Notes: generated from the letters alone by a model not told the origin. 50,996 bases of DNA from Pandoraea sp. (GCA_031291335.1 JARLJF010000048.1:1-50996); one strand, 5' to 3'. Positions 7,968 to 16,285 are shown, counted from the first letter of the stretch. A program made the numbers and translations.

Positions 7968-10199
7968 TTAGCCGACCGTGACAACGTGCCTGTCCTCCAA
8001 TGAACGAACGTCGTTTGCACAGGCTTGTATCGAACGACCCAGACGTTGCGAGAGCTGTGCGAGGGAAAGAGGGCGGGTCAGGCATTCGACAACGGCGCGC
8101 TCGTGATCATGCAGTTCGATCGGCGGCAAGTAGCGTTTGAAGTGGATTCGCAAGCGTTCCTCGTCGAGCACGACAGCGCCAATGCCCGCACCCAAACCTA
8201 CAGCGAACTTCGCGAGCACCTCGTCGTCCTCTGCGTCTATGCTGTATTGCGTCCCCGCATGGTTCAGCACTCCAATGCCGTAGCGGCAACACGACCACGA
8301 TGCCTCGCGCAAGCTCAATGGCAACTCCACGCCGTGACGCGATTCCGACAAAATGTTTCGCACGCTGGAAAGATCGATAGCGGGAAACATTGCTATCAGT
8401 ATTCCCATGACCGTTTGTTTCAACGCGTCGTATTTCGGCCCCACGAACGGCGACGCCACGACCTCCTGCGACGATAGCGCGATGGCCAATCCGTCTCCCA
8501 GCACACACCTATCGGCCTGCCCTCGCCCGGTCAATCGGCCGAATGCGATGACTTTCTCTGATGGCGAGAAAGCCACACCACGTTCCGACACCGCGTTGCG
8601 AAGCGCCTTCTCCAGCGTGGCGGAAATCGCTTCGACGTCGGCCTCGCCATCACTCAGCGGCTTGCCAAGGACCGCCTGAGCGACGCGCGGTGCGAGCGCT
8701 TCAGGCAACGGGCTCGACAACCAGTGTGTCGCAGCGCGCAGCCAGTGATGAAGCGCCGAGTGCGTATTGCCGAACCGTGTTTCCAGTTGTGCATGGCACA
8801 GGTTCATGTACAGAAGATCACTGTCGGTTCGCACGCCGCACGTCACAGAGAAAGCGATGCGGTAGTACCGCGCGCACTGATCAAGATCGCCGATCTTCTT
8901 ATAAATACGCGCTAAGTTGAGCGCGTTGATATAGCGCAGATGCCAGTCCAGTCGCCCCGGGTTCTGCAATCGCGCCTCGATCTCTTTTTCGAGGAGGAGT
9001 GCCCCATCGATGTCGTTTGACTTCAGCTTCGCGAGTGCGGAAATGTTCAGTAAATACAACGCCAAACGTGGCGAACTCTCCTCGTCGAAGTGTTCTCGTG
9101 CCAGATCGAAATAGCCGTTAGCCTCTCGTGCGTCCCCGGTCATCACGAGACCCCAGGCCTTGCTTTGATAGAGAGACGCCTTGACGTCGTCCGGCATCGC
9201 CTCAGTAGGCACGATGCCTGCCGCTGCACGCTCGAACCTCATCAGGGCGATCGAAATACGCTGCTTCTGCGCTTCGACGGCGGCACGCTGCAATGCGCTG
9301 AGCGGGCGAGTGTCTATGCCGTCGAGCAGTGCCATTGCCGCATCGTAGCCGCCCTCGGCGAAGCATCGCCCCGCCGACGCTTGCACGAACGACACATCTT
9401 GCATTGGGTCACTCAGCGCAAGATAGGCGCGAAGATGATCCGGCAACGTCAGTGCTGACAGCCGTCGGCGTTGTACAGCGCTTATGTGTCCCCTTCGCGC
9501 ATTGGGCGAGATCAACACTCTGCCGTCGCGCAGGCGCAGACAAGGCAACGCTGGATCGACGGCCGCGAGCCATGCCCTCGTTACAAGACCGGCAAGCGGG
9601 GTTCCCTCTTCCGGCAACGCTTGCGCGAGCCGGGCATTAAACGGCACCCATTCGATGCCGGCGACCGGCGAGAGCGTACAGTCGCTGCGTGAAATGCACC
9701 ACAGCTGAAAACCGTAGCGTTGCGCAGCGTCGCTGAGCAACTTAAGTAGTTGAAGGTTTTCGGTGCCCCATATGTGATCGTCTTGTGGGGCGACCACAAA
9801 CACATGACTGATCGCACAGGTGAGAATTCGCTCGGTAATACGACACGCAAGCGCATAGGCCGTCGTGAAATTTCCGTCCCCCCGGCTTTCCGCATCGATC
9901 AGTTGGCTAACGGTATCAGCATAGGCGTCGCTGCACCGATAGGCATCGTGCAAGATCGGCTGTATGGGTTCCGGCTCGGAGAGATCCAACTGATCACAAA
10001 AATCGCGCGCCAGCCAATGCCCTCGCCACGGGCCACAACTCAAATCGGCAAACAGACATTGTTGGCCAAGCTCCTCCACGCCCGCATCTCGCGCCAATCG
10101 CGAAAAATCGTGGAAGCCATAAGCAGTGATGCGTCTTGCTCCCGGGCCTCTGGGAATCCGGACGGGCTCGCTCGACTTCTGCTCAATCTTTCGCGCCAT
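7968..10199 (-). CDS. Large unrecognised helical-repeat protein of the TOMM cluster
   Basis: This 743-residue protein has no family I can name. The start is ATG 10199 after GGGAGA with six-base spacing; the frame continues upstream to 10253 without a ribosome site. The N-terminal third includes SHVFVVAPQDDHIWGTE. That stretch loosely resembles the Walker B/sensor region of MalT/STAND ATPases, but I find no Walker A motif. The middle (about 250-510) is Ala/Leu-rich, helical and TPR-like (YQSKAWGLVMTGDAREANGY). The last 40 residues look like a winged helix (LSLAQLSQRLGRSIQACAND). No signal peptide, membrane segment or HExxH protease motif was seen. It overlaps the SagB-like stop by 17 bases, so it belongs to the operon. 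Regulation, scaffolding and self-protection are all open. Confidence 0.75.
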   Translation of the reverse strand: MARKIEQKSSEPVRIPRGPGARRITAYGFHDFSRLARDAGVEELGQQCLFADLSCGPWRGHWLARDFCDQLDLSEPEPIQPILHDAYRCSDAYADTVSQLIDAESRGDGNFTTAYALACRITERILTCAISHVFVVAPQDDHIWGTENLQLLKLLSDAAQRYGFQLWCISRSDCTLSPVAGIEWVPFNARLAQALPEEGTPLAGLVTRAWLAAVDPALPCLRLRDGRVLISPNARRGHISAVQRRRLSALTLPDHLRAYLALSDPMQDVSFVQASAGRCFAEGGYDAAMALLDGIDTRPLSALQRAAVEAQKQRISIALMRFERAAAGIVPTEAMPDDVKASLYQSKAWGLVMTGDAREANGYFDLAREHFDEESSPRLALYLLNISALAKLKSNDIDGALLLEKEIEARLQNPGRLDWHLRYINALNLARIYKKIGDLDQCARYYRIAFSVTCGVRTDSDLLYMNLCHAQLETRFGNTHSALHHWLRAATHWLSSPLPEALAPRVAQAVLGKPLSDGEADVEAISATLEKALRNAVSERGVAFSPSEKVIAFGRLTGRGQADRCVLGDGLAIALSSQEVVASPFVGPKYDALKQTVMGILIAMFPAIDLSSVRNILSESRHGVELPLSLREASWSCCRYGIGVLNHAGTQYSIDAEDDEVLAKFAVGLGAGIGAVVLDEERLRIHFKRYLPPIELHDHERAVVECLTRPLSLAQLSQRLGRSIQACANDVRSLEDRHVVTVG

Positions 10200-11004
10200 C
10201 GACGTCTCCCGCGCACAGGCCGTTGAGATACAGAACTGAATGATTGAGTCCATCGAGACCCAACATGGCGTCCACCAGACGATCGTGGAACCCGCCGAGG
10301 TTGATCACGCCCAGACCGAGCGCAGTGGCACTCAGATTGATGTTCTGAGCGACATGACCCGCCTCGAGCAGCGTAAAACGATAGCCCTTATCCCGATACT
10401 TGAAGATGGCGCGCTGAAACAGCGCGGTAATGAAAATCGTGACCGATAGCTTCTCTGCCAAATCACGCTGAAACTCGACCAATGCTTGCGAAAATTGCTC
10501 ATCGCAATTGCCCAACACGACTTGATGCAGTGCGTTGGCTTCTGGCGAATAGTGGAAGATTCCGGGAGGCAATCCCTCGACGGCACCCGAGTGATAGAAA
10601 TACAACTCCAAGGGATATAGCGCGCCGCCCGACGGAACACTACGAAACCCTCGATGGATATGCGGGTTATCGCGGTTGTCACGTGTCACGCCATAGGCCA
10701 GGTGCAAGAGGGTTCTTAACGTCTCGAGAGACATCGACACGGGACGAATTGCGCCGGGGGTCACGCGGCCAAGTACCGTTTCCGAGAATCCGCGCTCAAT
10801 CGGCACAAGGGAATCGGGTAGCGCAATACTTGGCAGATGCCGGTAAGGAAGGCTTTCATAGAGACTATTCATCTCCTCCACTACGCGTTCGGTCGGCAAT
10901 CCAAGGTCGTAATGACCGGTCTTCGAGCTTTCGTGGAATTGCTCCCAGGCGGTGCTTTCGGGTTCACCCTCCAGCGCCGTTTCAAGCCATTTCGTATTCA
11001 ACAT
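10183..11004 (-). CDS. SagB-type FMN-dependent azoline dehydrogenase
   Basis: This 273-residue nitroreductase-fold protein matches the SagB/McbC type. It has FRSVPSGGALYPLELYF for FMN binding, then a C-terminal GYRFTLLEAGHVAQNINLSA helix and GLGVINLGGF. In TOMM biosynthesis it oxidises thiazoline/oxazoline rings to aromatic azoles. The start is ATG 11004 with GAGAAG five bases upstream; a TTG at 11019 is weaker. It lies 36 bases after the YcaO gene and overlaps the next gene by 17 bases. Its presence means the product is probably at least partly aromatised. Confidence 0.93.
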   Translation of the reverse strand: MLNTKWLETALEGEPESTAWEQFHESSKTGHYDLGLPTERVVEEMNSLYESLPYRHLPSIALPDSLVPIERGFSETVLGRVTPGAIRPVSMSLETLRTLLHLAYGVTRDNRDNPHIHRGFRSVPSGGALYPLELYFYHSGAVEGLPPGIFHYSPEANALHQVVLGNCDEQFSQALVEFQRDLAEKLSVTIFITALFQRAIFKYRDKGYRFTLLEAGHVAQNINLSATALGLGVINLGGFHDRLVDAMLGLDGLNHSVLYLNGLCAGDVDGAKD

Positions 11005-11040
11005 CTGAACTTCTCGCAAAAAAAACTCTACCCGCTTCGC

Positions 11041-12372
11041 TCAAGGGAAGGGGTGCGGATAACGAAAATCGCCCTCTGCCAGCGTAATGCCGACGTACCC
11101 GAGACGCTGCGGTATCGTCCAGAGTCTTTTCCCGCCCAGCGCACGGTGGTGATAGCCCATGAACAGCGGTTGATAGCCGGGCACGAGCGCGCGCACGACC
11201 GTCAATCCGAGATCGCGAACGTCTGGCGTCGTGATGTCGCAAACCAACGCGCGATAACCCGAGCTTTCAATGCGCGAGACCAATTGCGTCAATTGTTCTC
11301 CGGCAGTTTCACCGGGCAGGCTCGTCATCTCGCAGAAGTCGATGGTTCGCTCAGACGTAAACAGGAACTCCGCATGCCGCGCATTAGCGGGGTTGGTCCA
11401 GAAATTGACGTGATCGACCTGCCCGAGGATGTTGTCAAATTCCGTGTCGCAGGCCAGCGGTTCGATTTCACTTTTGATCTGAAACGCATATCGCTCTGTG
11501 TGCGCCAACTCTTCGAGCGCCTTTCTCACCGCCTCCTCAGCGCTCGGTGCGGCTGACGCGGCAACAATGATCGGCAAGAAATCTCGTGAATGACGTCCGA
11601 CGGCCAGCACAGCGGGCACGCCGGTTTCGTTGCGCATATCCATCAGATGAATGTGATATCCAACGTCTTCGAATCGCGCCACCAAATCACGATTGCAGGC
11701 GGACAACGTTGTGTTGCGAATGCGTGGCCGCGACAGCCGCGCTTGCCACGTGATAGAGAAGCAATCCCGCTCGACGACCTCGCACAGCCCCCCCAGCGCA
11801 GCCTCCTCATAGCTGCAATGGCATGACAATCCTGTCGAGATTGGCTGTGTGATGGCGGATTCGTCGCCGCCCTCTTGAAAGAAGTACGGCACATAGATCA
11901 TGGCTGCCGGCACATGCGTCAAATCGCCCGTCGATAAATCGACGGCGGGCGCCCAGCGCACCGGAGAGGCTGTCGTGAATGGATCGAACATAAAGCCGTC
12001 GAAGGCGTATTGCTCGTCGGAATAGAGAACAAACTCCGACGGATGAACGCATTCGAATCGCGCTTTTTCGTAAGCGACCAGCGGCAACTCCCGCTTATCG
12101 TAGATGGCGGCGCAATAACGTTCGATCGCCTCGCCAATCGCCTTGGCCAGCGCCATGCTTCGTGTCGTCGCCGCACCACCGCCTATCGCGAAATTCTGAT
12201 ACTCACCGAAGGCCTCGGTGTTCGCCGCCGTGCAATTGAAGCGAAGGAATTTCGGCGAGTCCGCCTCTGCCGGATGCTCGCGAACTTGATTGATCAGTCC
12301 CACGTGTTCGTCGAGCAGATACGGGAAGATGTCCGTCAAGCGCGAGAGCGGCGCGTGAGTCTCAATTTTCAT
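11041..12372 (-). CDS. YcaO cyclodehydratase (SagD-like)
   Basis: This 443-residue YcaO-domain ATP-dependent enzyme phosphorylates backbone amides so that Cys, Ser or Thr side chains cyclise to azolines. YcaO blocks are clear: SMALAKAIGEAIERYCAA, a central GLCEVVERDCFSITW, and EEAVRKALEELAHTERY. The C-terminus ends PHPFP, the PxPxP motif that marks azoline-forming YcaO proteins and sits in the active site. The gene starts at ATG 12372, inside the last 11 bases of the E1-like gene, with GAGAG upstream, so the two partners are translationally coupled. Confidence 0.96.
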   Translation of the reverse strand: MKIETHAPLSRLTDIFPYLLDEHVGLINQVREHPAEADSPKFLRFNCTAANTEAFGEYQNFAIGGGAATTRSMALAKAIGEAIERYCAAIYDKRELPLVAYEKARFECVHPSEFVLYSDEQYAFDGFMFDPFTTASPVRWAPAVDLSTGDLTHVPAAMIYVPYFFQEGGDESAITQPISTGLSCHCSYEEAALGGLCEVVERDCFSITWQARLSRPRIRNTTLSACNRDLVARFEDVGYHIHLMDMRNETGVPAVLAVGRHSRDFLPIIVAASAAPSAEEAVRKALEELAHTERYAFQIKSEIEPLACDTEFDNILGQVDHVNFWTNPANARHAEFLFTSERTIDFCEMTSLPGETAGEQLTQLVSRIESSGYRALVCDITTPDVRDLGLTVVRALVPGYQPLFMGYHHRALGGKRLWTIPQRLGYVGITLAEGDFRYPHPFP

Positions 12373-13468
12373 GATAGCTCTCGAGTTGTCGGACTTGATT
12401 CCACGCTTCGGTCGACGTCAGTTGTTTATGGATATTCGTCTGCGGATGGGTGCGCAAAGCGCTGCATACCGGACAACGTGGCGCCTTCAGCAATTTCCGC
12501 CGGCTCATCACACCGCTGAGCAAGTTGATCTCACACAGCGTGCCGATTTCCCATTGAATATCCGACTTGAACTTGACCAGATCGAACTGCGCAACGTTCG
12601 CCAGGACTTGGAGCATCGAGCGGTGATACGCCGCCACATGCTGCCCGTCGAACGCATGTTTCTCCATCAGACGCTTTTCCTTGAACCCGCTGGCGTTCGA
12701 GTTCTGCCGCGTCTGAAGACACGCAAAACACGCCGATTCCGTGGGAATGACCAGCGGCCCGCAATAACCCACCAGGTTCTCCAGCAACACCGGATAGAAC
12801 GCGGCGCCACGCGTGACCGCGTACTCGTTCCAGCGCTCAAGCAAGAACGCGCCACCGAACTCAGACGCCGCGACGACGAAACCACAACCATTACCGACGG
12901 TGTCGACAAAGCGATCTTCGTCGACGATATGGCGATGCTGCTCTCGCCAGAACTCGGATGTCAGCTGGAAGTCGTCGTCATAAAACGCGACGTTCCTCAG
13001 CATCGGATCATCGACGACCACATAGTTCTCAAGCCCCTCGTCGAGCATGGCCTGCAAAAGATACTGGTTGAGCTGATTGATACCGACGAATGCCCAGCAC
13101 GTTTCGTTGAGCGTTTTCGCGACGCGCGCTTGAGACAGGTTGAAGTGCCAGTAGAAAACGTCCGTGGGCCGCTCTGCGTCCCGCCCTTGTTGCGCGATGT
13201 CCGCGGCATCCGCTGCCACGACGAAGCGTTTCGCGCGAAGCAAGTCCAATAGCGAGACCACGAAGGGCCGTACCGGCTCGGCAAACAGACCGGTGAGTTC
13301 CGCGGGCGAGCGCGATGCGCTGCCCATCGCCTTTTGAAGCACCCGCATCACCAGCAACGCGTTGGTGTCCGGTATCAGCACTTGCTCGACACCTCTGCGC
13401 AGGACAACGCCCTCCATCTCACAGACAATCTGTATCGGGAGCAATCTAAGTTTTTCGTTTGAGTTCAA
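12362..13468 (-). CDS. TOMM cyclodehydratase partner / leader-binding E1-like protein (SagC-like)
   Basis: This protein of about 368 residues resembles the ThiF/E1-like 'C protein' that binds the precursor leader and activates YcaO. The N-terminal stretch LRLLPIQIVCEMEGVVLRRG fits the leader-recognition domain. Later GPLVIPTESACFACLQTR and APRCPVCSAL supply two CxxC pairs (Cys247/250 and 332/335), the expected structural zinc site. I prefer TTG 13468, with GAGG five bases upstream. The frame is open to TTG 13576, which would add 36 poorly conserved residues. It follows the precursor gene and overlaps the YcaO start. Confidence 0.9.
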   Translation of the reverse strand: MNSNEKLRLLPIQIVCEMEGVVLRRGVEQVLIPDTNALLVMRVLQKAMGSASRSPAELTGLFAEPVRPFVVSLLDLLRAKRFVVAADAADIAQQGRDAERPTDVFYWHFNLSQARVAKTLNETCWAFVGINQLNQYLLQAMLDEGLENYVVVDDPMLRNVAFYDDDFQLTSEFWREQHRHIVDEDRFVDTVGNGCGFVVAASEFGGAFLLERWNEYAVTRGAAFYPVLLENLVGYCGPLVIPTESACFACLQTRQNSNASGFKEKRLMEKHAFDGQHVAAYHRSMLQVLANVAQFDLVKFKSDIQWEIGTLCEINLLSGVMSRRKLLKAPRCPVCSALRTHPQTNIHKQLTSTEAWNQVRQLESYHEN

Positions 13469-13623
13469 CTCGGCCTCGACAAAAACACAGGGGCGAATGG
13501 AATGCGCCGCGCAAGCACGGCTGCGAGACGAAGCCCGGGCGGGCCGCAGCACAACGTCTGGCGCTGGCTCCAACAACGAACCACACGCCTAGCGGGAACC
13601 GCCCGGACAGACGCATCTTCGCG

Positions 13624-13908
13624 TCAGGCAGCGGCCTTCACAACAGCGACCGCCGTGCAGCAACAGGCCGGCGTACAGCAGCAGCAAGCGCTGCCCATCA
13701 TCAAGGGCTCGGACGACCCCAGTCGACTATGCCGCCGAAGCGCCTCCTGCATCGGTTGCATGTCGCGTACCCCTTGCTGCTGGGCTTGCGACGTGTCGTC
13801 ATGCCAGGAAAACGCGATTGACTCGCTGTCCAGAAACTCAAGCGCGGCGGGCGTCAGAAGCGCCGCCGAGATGCTGGCGAGAGGAAGGGAAGTGGTGATT
13901 TGAGACAT
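13624..13908 (-). CDS. TOMM (streptolysin-S-like) precursor peptide
   Basis: This 94-residue peptide has a leader with no Cys (residues 1-72) and a compact C-terminal core, SACCCCTPACCCTAVAVV, ending KAAA. Seven Cys (75-78 and 82-84), Ser73, Thr79 and Thr85 could be cyclised. The CCCC-x-x-x-CCC layout recalls streptolysin S (CCCCCTTCC), whose core also follows a small-residue junction. The start is ATG 13908, nine bases after AAGGAG (13918-13923); ATG 13914 has only three-base spacing. It is the first gene of the operon and lies directly upstream of the E1-like gene. The leader has hydrophobic patches (SLPLASISAALL, ALEFLDSESIAF) that could bind the partner. The family is not named. Confidence 0.88.
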   Translation of the reverse strand: MSQITTSLPLASISAALLTPAALEFLDSESIAFSWHDDTSQAQQQGVRDMQPMQEALRRHSRLGSSEPLMMGSACCCCTPACCCTAVAVVKAAA

Positions 13909-13917
13909 CTTCATAGA

Positions 13918-13923
13918 CTCCTT
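13918..13923 (-). promoter_or_regulatory. Ribosome binding site of the TOMM precursor
   Basis: AAGGAG on the minus strand is nine bases from ATG 13908 and three from ATG 13914. The spacing decides for the shorter, 94-residue precursor. Confidence 0.7.
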
Positions 13924-13947
13924 GGTCAGGGGGAACAACATCGGGGT

Positions 13948-13975
13948 TCTATAAGGGGACGCGGCGTTAGCTCAA
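13948..13975 (-). promoter_or_regulatory. Putative sigma-70 promoter of the TOMM operon
   Basis: On the minus strand TTGAGC (13970-13975) and TATAGA (13948-13953) are separated by 16 bases. Transcription would start near 13941, giving a leader of about 33 bases. Each hexamer matches the consensus at four positions, so this is a reasonable but unproven promoter. Confidence 0.45.
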
Positions 13976-14014
13976 CTTCTCTGACGGATGGGAAGGTGTG
14001 CAAAGCGAAACGTT

Positions 14015-14036
14015 GAAGCCATTATTGGATGGCTTC
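14015..14036. promoter_or_regulatory. Perfect palindrome upstream of the TOMM promoter
   Basis: GAAGCCAT and ATGGCTTC flank a six-base centre, a perfect 8-bp dyad about 75-95 bases upstream of the putative start of transcription. That is a usual place for an activator site. No T-run follows, so a terminator is unlikely. The stretch 13909-14275 around it (367 bases) holds no gene and is AT-richer than its surroundings. Confidence 0.45.
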
Positions 14037-14275
14037 CGGGCGCGATTAGTGAAAACCCAATATGAATAGATGTCTCACGCGTTATAAATGGCAGCAGCAG
14101 GTCGAACCGAGCCGCTCGACGCCGTACCGGGTCGGAACAACGGATTGGTCGAGCTAGATTCAGCGCACGTGGGGTATTAAGCGACGCGGAGAATTTCTCA
14201 CGCGAATGGGAAGCTCAACGCATTCGTCGACGCGCAGAGCAGAGTGCCGTTCGGAAGATGAGAGCAGAAAGGCGG

Positions 14276-15229
14276 TTACTTACCCGGCGCGCGCTTTCGC
14301 TTGGGGGCGTTGAGCTTGTCGTCGATCTGGGGGACGAACTCCTGCTCGAACAATCCGCGCATGACACTCACGAAGTCGTTGACGATCTTCGAGCGTTGCT
14401 GGTGTGCGGGAAATACCATCGAGACCTGAAAGGGAATCGCGGGCACCAGCCGCCGCCAGACCGCGCCGGGAAACTTCGTGTAGGTCGCAGTAAAGGGGTC
14501 CAGCACCGCCATCCCGATGCCGCCAGCGACCAGCGTGCACGCCGAGTGCGCCAGCGAGGTTTCCATCGGATACTCGCAACTGACGCCGGCCGCGTCCATC
14601 GCCATTTCCAGCCGCAATCGCAGCGGATTGTTGGCACTTAACGCGATGAGCGACTTGCCCTGAAGCTCGCTGATGTTGACCGCCTTCTTGCGCGCGAGCG
14701 GATGCCCGGAAGGCAACACACAAACCGCATCGACCGGCGGAAGCGCGATTACATCCACGCCGGGATATTCCACGCCCAGAATCTGCACGAATCCAATATC
14801 GACCTGATTCGCTGCGATCAACTCCAACACGCCCATTGAGTTCCTGACATCGAGGGACGTCCTGACCCCGGGACGCGCGTGCGAGAACCGTCGAACCCCT
14901 TCCGTCACCACACTCAGTCCCAACGCCGTCATGGACGCGATGCGCAGCGTGCCCGTGCGCATCGACTTCAGGTCTTCAGCAACCTGCTCAATCCGCTGAA
15001 TGCCCTTATAGAACCGGTCGACCTCACTGAATAGCCGCTGCGCCTCCGCACCGGGAATCAACCGGTTTCCTTCACGGCGAAACAACCGCATCCCCAGCGT
15101 TTGCTCCAGGTCCTTGATCAGGCGGCTGACGGCCGGTTGAGTCACCTTGAGCATCTCGGCGGCAAGGGTCATGCTGCCCGTGACCATCACGGTCCGGAAC
15201 GCTTCGAGTTGTCGAGGATTGAGCTGCAC
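14276..15229 (-). CDS. LysR-type regulator, divergent from the uptake operon
   Basis: This 317-residue LysR protein has a helix-turn-helix in LNPRQLEAFRTVMVTGSMTLAAE and TQPAVSRLIKDLE, then a periplasmic-binding-type effector domain (HPLARKKAV, GGIGMAVLDPF). The start is GTG 15229, five bases after AAGGGG; ATG 15262 adds 11 residues and would overlap the operator. Divergence from the ABC-transporter operon with an ATAA-N7-TTAT box between them points to control of that operon and itself. It reads toward the TOMM operon, but a 367-base gap with its own promoter separates the two. Confidence 0.93.
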   Translation of the reverse strand: MQLNPRQLEAFRTVMVTGSMTLAAEMLKVTQPAVSRLIKDLEQTLGMRLFRREGNRLIPGAEAQRLFSEVDRFYKGIQRIEQVAEDLKSMRTGTLRIASMTALGLSVVTEGVRRFSHARPGVRTSLDVRNSMGVLELIAANQVDIGFVQILGVEYPGVDVIALPPVDAVCVLPSGHPLARKKAVNISELQGKSLIALSANNPLRLRLEMAMDAAGVSCEYPMETSLAHSACTLVAGGIGMAVLDPFTATYTKFPGAVWRRLVPAIPFQVSMVFPAHQQRSKIVNDFVSVMRGLFEQEFVPQIDDKLNAPKRKRAPGK

Positions 15230-15258
15230 AGCTACCCCTTGGAACGCAGACCGGCGAA

Positions 15259-15277
15259 GCATAACATTTCCTTATGC
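15259..15277. promoter_or_regulatory. LysR-type operator (T-N11-A box)
   Basis: A perfect inverted repeat, GCATAA-N7-TTATGC, contains ATAACATTTCCTTAT, a classic LysR T-N11-A motif. It lies between the divergent regulator (start 15229) and permease (start 15365). Confidence 0.65.
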
Positions 15278-15364
15278 GCGTCCAACGCCGTGTGGGTTTG
15301 ATTGTTGATTTTTGGAGCGCAATCATCGCCCTGTCATTTGTTGTACATCTTTCCGGAGGCAGCT

Positions 15365-16285
15365 TTGCTGAACTTCTCTATACGACGGCTATTGCTGTTA
15401 CCGCTGATGTTGCTGGGCGTCTCTGTCGCTGTGTTCGTGATGTTGCACGCCATCCCGGGTGATCCCGCGCGAATGGCCGCCGGCCCCGACGCCTCGGAAG
15501 AAGACGTACAGCAAATTCGCCTGAATTACGGACTCGACAAGCCGCTGACCACGCAATACGTCATCTACCTCAAGAAGATCATGCATGGCGATCTGGGCGA
15601 CTCGTTCCAGACCTATTCGCCCGTGATCGAAGGCATCGGGCTCACGCTGCCCGCCACGCTCGAGCTGACCGCCACCGGCATGCTCATCGCCGTTCTCCTG
15701 GGGGTGCCGCTCGGCATCCTCGCGGCGATGCGGCCAAGGGGATTCGTCGATAACGCCCTGACCTCCCTCGCCGTGCTGGGTATCTCGATGCCCGGCTTCT
15801 TTCTCGGCCTGCTGCTGATGATGTTCTTCTCGCTGCGACTGGGCTGGCTGCCGCCAACCGGCAGAGGAAGTTGGCAACACCTGCTGCTGCCCGCGTTCAC
15901 GCTGGGGCTGCCGTATGTAGCGACGTTCTCCCGTCTGGCCCGGTCCACCATGCTCGACGTGCTGGGCGAAGACTACATCCGCACCGCATATGCCAAAGGC
16001 GTGCCGCGCTACAAGGTCGTGTTCAAACACGCGCTGTCGAATGCCGCGATTCCACTGGTGACGGTATTCGGGATGGATTTCGGCCGATTGCTCGGCGGTG
16101 CCGTGATCGTGGAAAAGGTGTTTGCGTGGCCCGGGATGGGCCGCTTCATGATCGATGCGATCGTGGCGCGCGACATCTATGTCGTGCAGGGCACCATCCT
16201 CGTATTTGCGGCGATTGTCGTACTCGTTAACCTCCTCGTTGACCTCGCATATGGACTCCTCGATCCTCGCATCGCCTACGCCTGA
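15365..16285 (+). CDS. Oligopeptide-type ABC transporter permease (DppB-like)
   Basis: This 306-residue inner-membrane permease has six helices. The DppB/OppB family region HAIPGDPAR near the N-terminus and the C-terminal EAA loop are both present (EDYIRTAYAKGVPRYKVVFKHAL). The start is TTG 15365, five bases after GGAGG, giving the family's usual length; earlier in-frame starts would add an unlikely tail. It is the first gene of an operon that continues with a second permease, a binding protein, a lyase, a fused ATPase and probably a porin. It should import a small peptide-like or polycarboxylate compound. Confidence 0.93.
   Translation: MLNFSIRRLLLLPLMLLGVSVAVFVMLHAIPGDPARMAAGPDASEEDVQQIRLNYGLDKPLTTQYVIYLKKIMHGDLGDSFQTYSPVIEGIGLTLPATLELTATGMLIAVLLGVPLGILAAMRPRGFVDNALTSLAVLGISMPGFFLGLLLMMFFSLRLGWLPPTGRGSWQHLLLPAFTLGLPYVATFSRLARSTMLDVLGEDYIRTAYAKGVPRYKVVFKHALSNAAIPLVTVFGMDFGRLLGGAVIVEKVFAWPGMGRFMIDAIVARDIYVVQGTILVFAAIVVLVNLLVDLAYGLLDPRIAYA

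Noticed and set aside
13577..13623. Attenuator hairpin between precursor and E1-like gene
   Set aside because: Only a 3-4 bp stem (GGG/CCC) was found with no T-run, so no support for a terminator as seen after sagA.
13657..13690. Trinucleotide GCA/TGC microrepeat
   Set aside because: It simply reflects consecutive Cys codons of the precursor core and is not an independent repeat element.
13502..13903. Plus-strand frame covering the precursor gene
   Set aside because: It is a Gln/Ala-rich reading of the antisense of the Cys codons. The minus-strand frame has the ribosome site, operon context and RiPP logic.
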